In this document: one piece after another, positions 17,464-25,785 of the stretch
How the letters are laid out: every line of letters begins with the position of its first letter
How positions within the stretch are numbered: position 1 is the first letter of the stretch
The notes under the pieces: model-generated
What the model was told of the DNA's origin: nothing
Database searches by the model: none
Seen by the model: the letters and a program-made list of their open reading frames with translations, nothing else
Position numbers and translations under genes: made by a program
DNA from: Oceanobacillus halophilus
GTDB lineage: Bacteria; Bacillota; Bacilli; Bacillales; Amphibacillaceae
Length of the DNA: 64,000 nucleotides
Assembly (NCBI RefSeq): GCF_003628505.1
Contig: NZ_RBZP01000002.1
Coordinates: forward strand, 434,001 to 498,000
Direction: 5' to 3'

Positions 17464-17498
17464 CAGAAATAGGAGAAAGCACCTTTCTCCTATTTCTG
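17464..17498 (-). terminator. Intra-operon hairpin between dctP and dctQ
   Basis: A perfect 16-bp inverted repeat (17464-17479 and 17483-17498) with a 3-nt loop and no T-tract. It resembles attenuating or mRNA-stabilising stem-loops after binding-protein genes, allowing more DctP than permease. It is not a full terminator. Confidence 0.65.
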
Positions 17499-17513
17499 TC
17501 TCTATCTGTCTAT

Positions 17514-18527
17514 TTATTTTTGTGCTTCTAATATGTTATTAAGAAGTTCTTGATGCTCAACCATGTCATAAACAGAGCTGACAATTTCTTGGAATGGCGC
17601 AGGATCAACTTCATCGATGATTTCTACCCCTTGCTCTTCCAATGTTTTTAGAGATTCCTGTTCCATTTCTACAATCATGTCTCGCTCCATTGCCCCGATT
17701 TTCTGACCTTCTTCCAACACAATATCTCTTAGATCTTCTGGCAACTCTTCATAAGTTTGTTTACTCATCATGTAAACAGCCACGGAATATACATGTCCTG
17801 TCAAAGTCATATACTCTTGATTGGATTCATATAGTTTATATTGGTCTGCAACAATTGCTGGATTTTCCTGTGCATCTACAACCCCTTGCTGAAGCGCAGT
17901 CAGGGCTTCCGTCCAAGCCATTGGCGTGGGTTGTGCTCCAAGTTCTTCAAATGCTGCTAAGTGTATTTCATTCTCCTGCACCCGAATTTTAAGTCCACTT
18001 AGATCTTCTGGTTTTTCAACTGGATGAAGAGCATTCGTTACATGACGGTACCCATTTTCACCCCAGGACAGTCCTATAATTCCTTGATCATCCATCGCTT
18101 GAAATAGCTCATCGCCTATTTCCCCATTTAATACGTCCACAGCCGAATCACGGTCATTGAATATAAAAGGTACATCCAAGACAGCCAATTCTGGAACGAA
18201 ATTAGTAACAGGTGCTGTAGAAGATACAGCTAAGTCAACGGTTCCTAAGGTTAGCCCCTCTGTCAATTCACGTTCTGCCCCAATTTCACTAAAAGGAAAG
18301 ACTTCAATTTTCACTCGTCCATCCGTTCTTTCTTCTACTTTTTCAGCCATTTCCAAGAAACCTAAATGATATGGGTGATCATCTGGCAGTGAGTGGCCAG
18401 CCTGGAGTGTATAAACTTCTCCATCATCTGCACTACCGCTGGACTCATCTGCTTCTCCCCCTCCACATGCAGCTAAAACCATCAGTACGACAACCATCAT
18501 TAATAGTGCTCCCAACTTTTTCTTCAT
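17514..18527 (-). CDS. dctP: TRAP transporter substrate-binding lipoprotein
   Basis: 337 residues. The signal peptide ends in a lipobox (MVLAACGG), so the mature protein is anchored to the outer face of the membrane. The family hallmarks LQAGHSLPDDHPYHLG, GENGYRHVTN and LKIRVQENEIHLA are present; the conserved Arg in the latter normally binds the substrate carboxylate. First gene of the dctPQM operon and, given direction and spacing, perhaps of the whole leftward catabolic block. A sigma-A-type promoter lies about 105 nt upstream. Substrate unknown. Confidence 0.94.
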   Translation of the reverse strand: MKKKLGALLMMVVVLMVLAACGGGEADESSGSADDGEVYTLQAGHSLPDDHPYHLGFLEMAEKVEERTDGRVKIEVFPFSEIGAERELTEGLTLGTVDLAVSSTAPVTNFVPELAVLDVPFIFNDRDSAVDVLNGEIGDELFQAMDDQGIIGLSWGENGYRHVTNALHPVEKPEDLSGLKIRVQENEIHLAAFEELGAQPTPMAWTEALTALQQGVVDAQENPAIVADQYKLYESNQEYMTLTGHVYSVAVYMMSKQTYEELPEDLRDIVLEEGQKIGAMERDMIVEMEQESLKTLEEQGVEIIDEVDPAPFQEIVSSVYDMVEHQELLNNILEAQK

Positions 18528-18631
18528 CCATATTCCCCCCCTGATAGTATGGTAATTCTTCTGTGAGATAATCTATTCCCCTTACTTTTATAAAGGGTGA
18601 TAGAAAACTTTCTACTAAGCTAGTTAGAATT

Positions 18632-18660
18632 ATATTACATAATTCTGTAGAGTTTGTAAA
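18632..18660 (-). promoter_or_regulatory. Sigma-A promoter for dctPQM
   Basis: Minus-strand TTTACA, 17-nt spacer and TAATAT, overlapping a further TATAAT. It lies upstream of dctP with a leader of about 100 nt. Confidence 0.6.
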
Positions 18661-18752
18661 TAACAAATAGACAGAAAAATTTATTTTTTGACAATTTTAG
18701 TAAGAACAACACAATATTGGTATTATTAAACGAGTCTAGTATGGCTGAAATT

Positions 18753-18790
18753 AAAAAACTGCACATGTTCAGAATATGAATCATGTGCAG
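18753..18790 (-). terminator. Terminator after galU
   Basis: Minus-strand perfect stem CTGCACATG/CATGTGCAG with a 14-nt loop followed by six T residues. Confidence 0.9.
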
Positions 18791-18799
18791 CATTTATTA

Positions 18800-19681
18800 T
18801 TACTCTATTCTTTCCCTCTCTATCAACAATTCCCTTACCATCTTTTCTACTTCTTCTCCGATTTCTTTATTCTGCATAGCAAATTCCAGGTTTGTTCGAA
18901 TAAATCCCAGTTTTTCTCCAACATCAAAGCGTTTCCCTTCAAAATCATATGCATAGACTCGCTCAAATTTATTTAACTGCTGTATCGCATCAGTTAGCTG
19001 TACTTCGCCACCAGCACCGATTTCCTGCTTATCCAAAAAGCTAAAGATTTCAGGTGTCAGTATATAACGGCCCATAATTGCTAAGTTAGAAGGAGCGGTA
19101 CCAGCTGTTGGTTTTTCAACAAAATCACAGACTTGATACCTTCTGCCTTCAATGGTACATGGATCAACGATTCCATAACGAGAGGTTTCCTCTTCTGGAA
19201 CTTTTTGTACCCCTACTACAGAACATTCCGTTTCTTCGTACTGCTCTATTAATTGTTTCAGTACGGGTTTTTCTGCCTCAACAATGTCATCTCCCAACAG
19301 AACAGCAAATGGTTCATTTCCAATGAATTTCCGAGCACACCAGACCGCATGTCCAAGTCCTTTTGGCTCTTTCTGACGTATGTAATGAATATCTACTTCA
19401 GAAGGTTCCTTCACCTTTTCTAGCACATCGTATTTTCCTTTATCCATTAAATTCTTTTCTAATTCAAAATTGATATCAAAATGGTCCTCTATCGCACGTT
19501 TTCCTTTTCCCGTTACAATAAGGATGTCTTCAATTCCTGAGGCAATTGCTTCTTCCACAATATATTGAATCGTTGGCTTATCTACAATGGGGAGCATTTC
19601 CTTTGGCATTGCTTTCGTAGCTGGTAAAAATCTAGTACCCAGTCCAGCTGCTGGAATAATCGCTTTTTTTATCTTTTTCAT
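18800..19681 (-). CDS. galU: UTP-glucose-1-phosphate uridylyltransferase
   Basis: A nucleotidyltransferase of about 293 residues making UDP-glucose from UTP and glucose-1-phosphate for wall teichoic acid, glycolipid and polysaccharide synthesis. The signature [19 protein letters not shown] is at the N terminus, with [13 protein letters not shown] and the active-site FVEKP and [11 protein letters not shown] segments after it. An in-frame TTG at 19696 contains the ribosome site GGAGGGG itself, so ATG at 19681, 6 nt downstream, is the start. It stands alone between terminators. pgcA (31810) and galE (right edge) supply adjacent pathway steps. Confidence 0.95.
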   Translation of the reverse strand: MKKIKKAIIPAAGLGTRFLPATKAMPKEMLPIVDKPTIQYIVEEAIASGIEDILIVTGKGKRAIEDHFDINFELEKNLMDKGKYDVLEKVKEPSEVDIHYIRQKEPKGLGHAVWCARKFIGNEPFAVLLGDDIVEAEKPVLKQLIEQYEETECSVVGVQKVPEEETSRYGIVDPCTIEGRRYQVCDFVEKPTAGTAPSNLAIMGRYILTPEIFSFLDKQEIGAGGEVQLTDAIQQLNKFERVYAYDFEGKRFDVGEKLGFIRTNLEFAMQNKEIGEEVEKMVRELLIERERIE

Positions 19682-19833
19682 TGTCTTCCCCTCCAATTAA
19701 AGTGTGCCACAAGTAAAAGTCTTGTATTTTTTATTCTATTTTAATTTATATTCTATAGTACTATAGTTTTTTAATAATTTATATAAAATAATTATGACAA
19801 ATATTTAGGAAACTTCAGATGTGAATTCAAAAC

Positions 19834-19862
19834 AAAAAACTGCCAGTCCTAAGACTAACAGT
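19834..19862 (-). terminator. Terminator after telA
   Basis: Minus-strand ACTGTTAGTC pairs with GACTGGCAGT (two G-U pairs) and is followed by six T residues. A REP-like repeat sits between the telA stop and this hairpin. Confidence 0.8.
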
Positions 19863-19875
19863 TTCGCACCTTTTT

Positions 19876-19906
19876 ATTCGACAAAATCCGGGGAGTGCCA
19901 GGCACC
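19876..19906 (-). repeat. REP-like palindromic repeat, reverse copy 1
   Basis: Minus-strand GGTGCCTGGCACTCCCCG followed by the GATTTTGTCGAAT tail. It begins 1 nt after the telA stop codon. Confidence 0.9.
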
Positions 19907-19907
19907 T

Positions 19908-21071
19908 TTAGCGAAGTTCGAGCAGTTTTTGTTTGAGTTCGTTTTCCATTCCTTGGAGTTCTTTTTCTGCTTGCTGGCGTTTTTGTCTGCCTTCTGTTTG
20001 TATTTGTAGTGTTTCTTCTATAGTAGAAACCAGATTTTCTTGGGTTTTCTTGAGGGTGTCGATATCGACAAGTCCTCGTTCGTTTTCTCTGGCAGATTCA
20101 ATGGTGTTCGTTTTTAGCATTTCTGCATTTTTAAGCAATAAGTCATTGGTTGTTTGTGAAACCTTTTTCTGTGCCTCTACGGCATTGCGTTGACGAAGTA
20201 GAGTTAATGCTATTGCAATCTGATTTTTCCATAAAGGAATTGCTGTTAATACAGATGATTGGATTTTTTCTACAAGAGCTTGGTTTGTGTTTTGTATTAG
20301 ACGAATTTGCGGGGCGCTTTGCATGGTAATCTGACGGCTTAGTTTTAAGTCGTGCATACGCTTTTCTAATCTTTCCGCAAACTGTAATGTATCATTTACA
20401 ACCTGAACGTCCATTTGACTTTGGCTGAGTTCTGCCTTCTTCTTTAATTCAGGAATGACACTTGTTTCCAGTTCCTGCAGCTTTACTTCTCCTGCTGCAA
20501 TATAAATATTTAACGCATCATAAAAATCACGATTTTTTTCAAAAAGCTGTTGTAATAACTGATTATCTTTCATCAGCGCACTTTTACTGCGATCTAGTTT
20601 GACACTAATTCTATCAATTTGGGCACCGGTTTTCTGATACTTGGATAGAATTTCATTAACCGTGCTGTTAATTTTGCCAAACATACGGGAAAGGAGTCCT
20701 CGTTTTTCAGGTTTGAGTTCATCCGGGTTTACTTGCTCCAATTTCTTCATTAAGTCTTTTAAAATACTGCCAATTTCACTGACATCATTATGATCAACAT
20801 GCTCTAGCATGGAATGAGAAAAATCCATCAGTTTAGACTGAGCTTCCGTTCCATACGTTGTAATGGACTGCTGATTTTGGTGATCAATCTGTTTTGCGAT
20901 TTGCAATGCTTTTTGTTTATCTGCTTCCTTTAAAACATCTATCATTTTCTTTGCCTCGTCTGCTTGTTGTACATCTGTGTCTTCTTGAAAAGGGTCAGAC
21001 TTTCCAAACGGATTGGCTAATAGGTCGTTTATTTCATCTGAGTGTTCTGTTTCGCGTTTTGGTTCGTTCAT
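19908..21071 (-). CDS. TelA/YaaN family protein (toxic anion resistance family)
   Basis: 387 residues, largely alpha-helical and charged, with an N-terminal NPFGKSDPF segment and long coiled-coil stretches (about residues 160-240 and 330-387). The family is named for tellurite resistance, but in Bacillus the homologue yaaN is co-transcribed with xpaC and has been linked to envelope stress and antibiotic tolerance rather than tellurite. The same pairing is present here with a 4-nt overlap. Cytoplasmic, no signal peptide. The stop codon is almost fused to a REP-like repeat. Confidence 0.88.
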   Translation of the reverse strand: MNEPKRETEHSDEINDLLANPFGKSDPFQEDTDVQQADEAKKMIDVLKEADKQKALQIAKQIDHQNQQSITTYGTEAQSKLMDFSHSMLEHVDHNDVSEIGSILKDLMKKLEQVNPDELKPEKRGLLSRMFGKINSTVNEILSKYQKTGAQIDRISVKLDRSKSALMKDNQLLQQLFEKNRDFYDALNIYIAAGEVKLQELETSVIPELKKKAELSQSQMDVQVVNDTLQFAERLEKRMHDLKLSRQITMQSAPQIRLIQNTNQALVEKIQSSVLTAIPLWKNQIAIALTLLRQRNAVEAQKKVSQTTNDLLLKNAEMLKTNTIESARENERGLVDIDTLKKTQENLVSTIEETLQIQTEGRQKRQQAEKELQGMENELKQKLLELR

Positions 21072-21712
21072 TTAAGAATCCTCCTATCTTTTTTCTTCAT
21101 ACGTTCCATAGAGTTTTTGGCTACATCGAGTTCAAAATTTAATGTATCTACATCATCATCGAGCATGATATATAAGTCTTTTTTTACCGATTCACCTAAA
21201 CTTTGAATCGTTGTGCGCGTATCTCTCAGTGAATCAGAAATTTCCTTAGATTTAGCTGGCTGAGATGATAAATATGCGAATTTTTCCGTTAGCTCAACAA
21301 GGGAATCCAGACGGTCATAATAAAACCCTTCTGCTTTATAAAAACGCTTTGGTTCTTTTTTTGTGTTGGAATAAATTTTTCGAACGGTTCGAATAAGTTC
21401 CAGATTATGCTTCGCCTGATCAATACTGCGAACGCTCATAAGGGAACGCTGTAACCTTGAAATTTTCTCTTTTGCTTCTTTCAGATTTTTTTCAATATAT
21501 CTATATTCTCTTCTCGTAAGCCCATTCTGACGGACAAATCGGTAATCAGCAATACCTTTCACTGTCAAAAATACGATGGCTCCACCTGCTAGAGCAATCA
21601 GATTAGAAAGGAGAAAGGTTAGTTCAAATCCAATAAAAGTGATTAACCATGTAATGACCATTGCAGAGAAGGCGGATATGGATTGTAAAACAAATTGAAA
21701 AAATGCCTTCAT
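21068..21712 (-). CDS. xpaC: XpaC-like membrane protein (5-bromo-4-chloroindolyl phosphate hydrolysis family)
   Basis: 214 residues with two N-terminal membrane helices (about residues 10-55) and a cytoplasmic helical part rich in Lys and Glu. XpaC homologues are encoded directly before TelA/YaaN proteins in Bacillus; the 4-nt ATGA overlap matches that arrangement. It probably tethers TelA to the membrane; this is inference. The family name reflects an old screen and does not establish enzymatic activity. Confidence 0.85.
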   Translation of the reverse strand: MKAFFQFVLQSISAFSAMVITWLITFIGFELTFLLSNLIALAGGAIVFLTVKGIADYRFVRQNGLTRREYRYIEKNLKEAKEKISRLQRSLMSVRSIDQAKHNLELIRTVRKIYSNTKKEPKRFYKAEGFYYDRLDSLVELTEKFAYLSSQPAKSKEISDSLRDTRTTIQSLGESVKKDLYIMLDDDVDTLNFELDVAKNSMERMKKKDRRILK

Positions 21713-21870
21713 TTCTACCAGCTCCTATTAAAATGCCTATATTTAAAATCTAATTACTATTATTTTCGTTAACTAATACTACGAATAGAAGAAAGAAAAG
21801 GTTTCACACCTAACTCTATTTTAATTAATATTTATGAAATATGCCAATCTAGAAGGAACTATCCTCGGAA

Positions 21871-21899
21871 TTGTCAAAATAATGTGTATACGTTATGAT
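21871..21899 (+). promoter_or_regulatory. Sigma-A promoter for coaW
   Basis: TTGTCA, 17-nt spacer, TATGAT, placed about 40 nt before the coaW start codon. Confidence 0.65.
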
Positions 21900-21938
21900 A
21901 AAATTGCTAAAAAAATTGACTTTTAGAAAGGATTATAG

Positions 21939-22742
21939 ATGATGCCTGAAAAAATTGGAATTGATGCGGGTGGTTCCTTAATCAAAATCGCCTATGAGGA
22001 ACAGGGAGACTTCCATGTGATGTCTTACAGGAATCATGAAATGAATAAGCTGCTAGAATGGCTGCAAATGGTAAAACCTGATGCTGTTCTCTACTTAACT
22101 GGCGGCAAGAGTGGTCATATACAAAAGCAAGTAAATCTGCGAAATCATGTTGTCGACGAATTCACAGCAGTCACAAAAGGAACAAAGTTTTTATTGCAAC
22201 AAAAGAAACCAAGCTTTGACGAAGATTTTATTCTAGTAAGCATTGGAACAGGTACATCTATTTTTCATGTGACCCCTGATAATTCTAAGCGTGTCCTTGG
22301 AAGTGGGATTGGTGGTGGAACCTTAATGGGACTGGGTTCACTGCTGACTGGGAGAAATGACTTTCACCATATAATCGAGCTTGCCAAAAAAGGGTCCAAT
22401 GAAAATAGCGATTTATTAGTAAAAGATATTTACTCTCCATATGATCCACCAATCCCTGGTCATCTAACTGCAGCCAACTTTGGTAAAGCACATTTAAACG
22501 CGAAAGCAAGAGTAGAAGATCATGTAGCTGGTCTTATCCAATTGCTTGGGGAAACCATCATCTCCCTGGCAGGACAAGCTGCCATTTCTCATCAAACAGA
22601 AAAAGTCGTGTTCGTTGGTAGTACACTAAACGGAAACGCCCCGTTAAAGGAAGTATTAAGTGGTTTCCAAAACATGATGCCATATGAACCCATTTTCCCA
22701 GAAAAAGGCTCCCACGCAGGAGCTATCGGCGCACTATTATAA
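21939..22742 (+). CDS. coaW: Type II pantothenate kinase
   Basis: 267 residues of the eukaryote-like (type II) PanK fold found in staphylococci and some Bacillaceae; it phosphorylates pantothenate as the first step of CoA synthesis. The ASKHA phosphate-binding loops IGIDAGGSLIKIAY and LVSIGTGTSIFHV are present, followed by GSGIGGGTLMGLGSLLTG. The family is insensitive to CoA feedback. Monocistronic, with its own promoter. A ribosome site (AAAGGA) lies upstream of two consecutive ATGs. Two REP-like repeats follow the stop codon. Confidence 0.93.
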   Translation: MMPEKIGIDAGGSLIKIAYEEQGDFHVMSYRNHEMNKLLEWLQMVKPDAVLYLTGGKSGHIQKQVNLRNHVVDEFTAVTKGTKFLLQQKKPSFDEDFILVSIGTGTSIFHVTPDNSKRVLGSGIGGGTLMGLGSLLTGRNDFHHIIELAKKGSNENSDLLVKDIYSPYDPPIPGHLTAANFGKAHLNAKARVEDHVAGLIQLLGETIISLAGQAAISHQTEKVVFVGSTLNGNAPLKEVLSGFQNMMPYEPIFPEKGSHAGAIGALL

Positions 22743-22756
22743 CGTGCCACCTCTCA

Positions 22757-22787
22757 GGTGCCTGGTACTCCCCGAGTTTTGTCGATT
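22757..22787 (+). repeat. REP-like repeat, forward copy 1
   Basis: GGTGCCTGGTACTCCCCG then AGTTTTGTCGATT; one change breaks the central palindrome. It lies 14 nt after the coaW stop. Confidence 0.88.
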
Positions 22788-22835
22788 ACCAAAGTTCAGG
22801 CGGGGATTGAAGTTCGGATTTTTGCTATCTCATCG

Positions 22836-22867
22836 GGTGCCTGGCACTCCCCGAATTTTGTCGAATT
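22836..22867 (+). repeat. REP-like repeat, forward copy 2
   Basis: A copy with the perfect core GTGCCTGGCAC and tail AATTTTGTCGAATT, tandem to the previous one 79 nt away and just downstream of the AbiGi-like gene end. Confidence 0.9.
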
Positions 22868-22890
22868 GCAAAAAATATACCGGGCGAATC

Positions 22891-23619
22891 TTATTCGGTA
22901 AATGAGATTTGTCCGGTATATTCAGGTAATGCTTCTCGGAGTTTTCTTCCGTATTTTTCGGGTACTAATATTCTTGTTATGTCATTCAGGGAAAATGCAA
23001 CGTCACCGACAATTCTCCATTCTCTTTCAAGATAATAATTATCCTCATCTGCATCTGTTTTGGATGCGTCAAATGGCTTTAAATACGCAAATATATGTTT
23101 GATTAGAAACGAATCCAGTTGCTCTAGCCTTTCCATATCTTCCAGAGTATTATTTTCATTTTGTGCATTTCTTTCTATTAATTTCTTCATATGACTTTTC
23201 CAAGTGAAGTAACGTTTAATGTTATCTTTAAAATAATCTTCACGAACCGGGGCTTGATTACTGGGCATTTCTTTTGAGATTTGGATATAACCATTTGTAG
23301 CAATATAATGAACCGGATTAGCTCCTCTTTCCACAAGAAAATCCTTCTTAAAAGCTAGCCCGAAGTTACTGTATTTTTCCATATGGAGGGATAAGTCATT
23401 GATTGGAATGTCTGCAAAGCAAGTAATTCCTGGAGTAACAATGTCTTCCAGCCCATGTGCATCCGTATTGATTTTTATATCCCCACGAATATTTTTATGT
23501 AAAAGCCAACCACTTTTTATAATTTCAATCAATAAATCAAATCGTTCTTTTTCTGGTTGATGGCGACCAACAAAGTGGGTTAGCTCCTTGGAAACATATC
23601 TTTGGATAAGCTCCATCAA
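22891..23619 (-). CDS. AbiGi-like protein (abortive-infection antitoxin family), no AbiGii partner
   Basis: 242 residues. The N terminus (LTHFVGRHQPEKERFDLL, then IIKSGWLL) and the central CFADIPINDLSLHMEKYSNF and ERGANPVHYIA segments match what I recall of the AbiGi family (PF10899), the antitoxin component of the lactococcal AbiG phage-exclusion system. The C-terminal EREWRIVGDVAF segment is typical of the family. No AbiGii toxin gene is adjacent: the neighbours are coaW and a subtilisin on either side. It may be an orphan with another function. The assignment rests on motif memory. Confidence 0.7.
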   Translation of the reverse strand: MMELIQRYVSKELTHFVGRHQPEKERFDLLIEIIKSGWLLHKNIRGDIKINTDAHGLEDIVTPGITCFADIPINDLSLHMEKYSNFGLAFKKDFLVERGANPVHYIATNGYIQISKEMPSNQAPVREDYFKDNIKRYFTWKSHMKKLIERNAQNENNTLEDMERLEQLDSFLIKHIFAYLKPFDASKTDADEDNYYLEREWRIVGDVAFSLNDITRILVPEKYGRKLREALPEYTGQISFTE

Positions 23620-23708
23620 ATCCCCCTTTTTTACCTATAGTCTTGTCAAAAAAGAAACATAATATAAGATGGCAATGCTAAGTACCGACAGTTCCCCCAC
23701 TTTTAAAC

Positions 23709-23738
23709 AAAAAAGCTGTTAATCCTGAGATTAACAGC
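23709..23738 (-). terminator. Terminator after the subtilisin gene
   Basis: Minus-strand perfect 10-bp stem GCTGTTAATC/GATTAACAGC with a 4-nt loop followed by six T residues. Confidence 0.92.
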
Positions 23739-23755
23739 CCGTCAGCTAATGATTG

Positions 23756-25678
23756 TTAATTAAATAAACCAACTGCCCATGTAAAAAGGGAAATAAAGAT
23801 GCCAGATATTACATCCATGAGTTTTCCAAAGAGAGATTGATTTTCCACTGTATCAGCTTTACTATTTTCTGGCTCCTTTTCTGTTGAAAAAGACTTTTCA
23901 ATATGAGTGGAGTCTGCCATATTTGTTTCCGTATTCCATGTCTCATATGTTTCTTTTTCCGATAGTATGTCATCCCAATCACGGCCATTATCTTTTCTAA
24001 CAGAGTCTTCGTCTTCTCCATCAGATTTCTTAGAAGTATCCGATGAACTTGACGTTAAATCTTTCTTTTTCTCATCCTTTTTATCATCTGAATCATCTTT
24101 TATAATCCCAACTGTAACAGGTTTCTGATTCATTTCTGTGTTAGCAGCACTGTTTGATGATTGCTCTTTAGGTGCAGTAATTATTGGTTGATCTTCATTT
24201 TTTTCTTCAACCTCAACTTCGTCCGTCGTTTCTTTTGAATGTTCTTCTTCCTCTAATTCAATAGTTTCTGTTCGTATCATTTCTGCAATCCCTTGAGATA
24301 AGTTCCCTACACGGTCTGCTGCATATATGGTCAATTGATACTCTTTGTCAGATTCCAGTTCCTTAAACGTATAGGTTGGTTCTTCTTCAACATTTATATA
24401 GTCAACAAACACATCATTTAAATAGATTTCCACCCTTTTAAAATCTTCTTCTGAAGGGTTTTCCCACTGAATCGAAAAGCCGTCTGAAGTAGTATGATAG
24501 ATATCCACATTGGTTACATCACTTGGGGCAACCTGATCTTCCGGGAAATAAGAGACAAAACCATGTCCATATAATGGATCTCTGCCTTCTATTCCGATAT
24601 CTTTCGTGTGGTAAATTAGTTCTTTTCGAAGATCTTCCGAGGACAAGTCAGGATTTTTTTCCTTTAATAAGGCGAGTATCCCTGTCACATGTGGTGCTGC
24701 TTGTGATGTTCCACTTGCTGTACCGTATGAATTATCCAAAAAAGTGCTTAGAATACTAAATCCGGGTGCAGAAAATTCAACCTCTGGGCCAGTAGAAGAA
24801 AAAGGAGCAATATTCAATCGTCCATCAACGGCGGAAACTCCAATGACATGTTCATATTTTGCCGGGTAGATAACCGAACTTTCCTCTCCAGAATTTCCGC
24901 TTGCTCCTACTATTAATATTCCATTGTCAGCTGCTTTTTCGATGGCTTCCTCCAATAATGGATCTTCCACGTCCGTTCCTAGCGATAGATTGATAATATC
25001 CATGTTATTCGCAATCGCCCAATCGATGCCTTCTAAAATGTCTTCAAGGTCGCCTTCTCCATTCTCATCGAGCGCTTTAACGGCGTATATATTGGCGTCC
25101 GGTGCTACACCTACAACACCAGTCTCATTATGACTAGCTGCAATTACACCAGCAACATGGGTTCCATGACCATGATCATCTTTCCAATTCTCCGTATAAT
25201 CAACCGTTGCAATCCCGCCTGCCACTGTTAATTCATGATGCGGGGAGACTCCTGTATCAATGATAGCGATATTTACATTCTTTCCCGTTGAACCTTCTAC
25301 CCAGGCCTTTTCCGCTCCAATTTGACTGATGTTCCAGCGCTCGGTTTCTGGGATATCATCTAACTCCGCTACTTCTGTAATCTGACCATTATCGGTTGAA
25401 AACTTTACAGATGTATTTTCCTTTATGTATGTAATATGCTCATGATTTTTTAGTTCCTGAACGTCCTGTTTATCCATTGTCACCGATATGGCGGACAGGT
25501 TGGTAAACTCGTACTCTATTTTCTTACTATTGCTCCTAATTAACTGCTTGCCATAATCATTTTCATATCCTGCAACAACTTTTACGACATCAACATTTGA
25601 AGCATGTATAGGTTGATAGATTCCTATTAGAAAGATAGACAGCATGAAAACAGTAAAATGAATAATTTTCGACAACAC
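23756..25678 (-). CDS. Secreted or wall-anchored S8 subtilisin-like protease with fibronectin-type domain
   Basis: 640 residues. Signal peptide (about 1-26), I9-type propeptide (about 30-95), then the peptidase domain with Asp in IAIIDTGVS (D141), His in DDHGHGTHVAG (H171), oxyanion Asn in GASGNSGE (N262) and Ser in GTSQAAPH (S325). The triad is complete. A fibronectin-III-like module follows (about 375-465), then a long acidic, Ser/Lys-rich low-complexity linker, and a final hydrophobic helix ending in WAVGLFN that could keep the enzyme on the membrane. Extracellular proteolysis is the expected role. It is monocistronic, with a strong terminator. Confidence 0.92.
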   Translation of the reverse strand: MLSKIIHFTVFMLSIFLIGIYQPIHASNVDVVKVVAGYENDYGKQLIRSNSKKIEYEFTNLSAISVTMDKQDVQELKNHEHITYIKENTSVKFSTDNGQITEVAELDDIPETERWNISQIGAEKAWVEGSTGKNVNIAIIDTGVSPHHELTVAGGIATVDYTENWKDDHGHGTHVAGVIAASHNETGVVGVAPDANIYAVKALDENGEGDLEDILEGIDWAIANNMDIINLSLGTDVEDPLLEEAIEKAADNGILIVGASGNSGEESSVIYPAKYEHVIGVSAVDGRLNIAPFSSTGPEVEFSAPGFSILSTFLDNSYGTASGTSQAAPHVTGILALLKEKNPDLSSEDLRKELIYHTKDIGIEGRDPLYGHGFVSYFPEDQVAPSDVTNVDIYHTTSDGFSIQWENPSEEDFKRVEIYLNDVFVDYINVEEEPTYTFKELESDKEYQLTIYAADRVGNLSQGIAEMIRTETIELEEEEHSKETTDEVEVEEKNEDQPIITAPKEQSSNSAANTEMNQKPVTVGIIKDDSDDKKDEKKKDLTSSSSDTSKKSDGEDEDSVRKDNGRDWDDILSEKETYETWNTETNMADSTHIEKSFSTEKEPENSKADTVENQSLFGKLMDVISGIFISLFTWAVGLFN

Positions 25679-25785
25679 GATAATCCCCTTTGTCTAAAAA
25701 TGTCTTACTTTCTATTCTAGCAATGAAAAAAGGGGTTGTGTGTTGAAATTTGATTAAATTTATATTACAGATTTGAGATAAAGTT

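Noticed and set aside
19908-21712. Tellurite-resistance locus
   Set aside because: Only telA and xpaC are present, the ordinary Bacillus pairing, with no terZABCDE-type genes.
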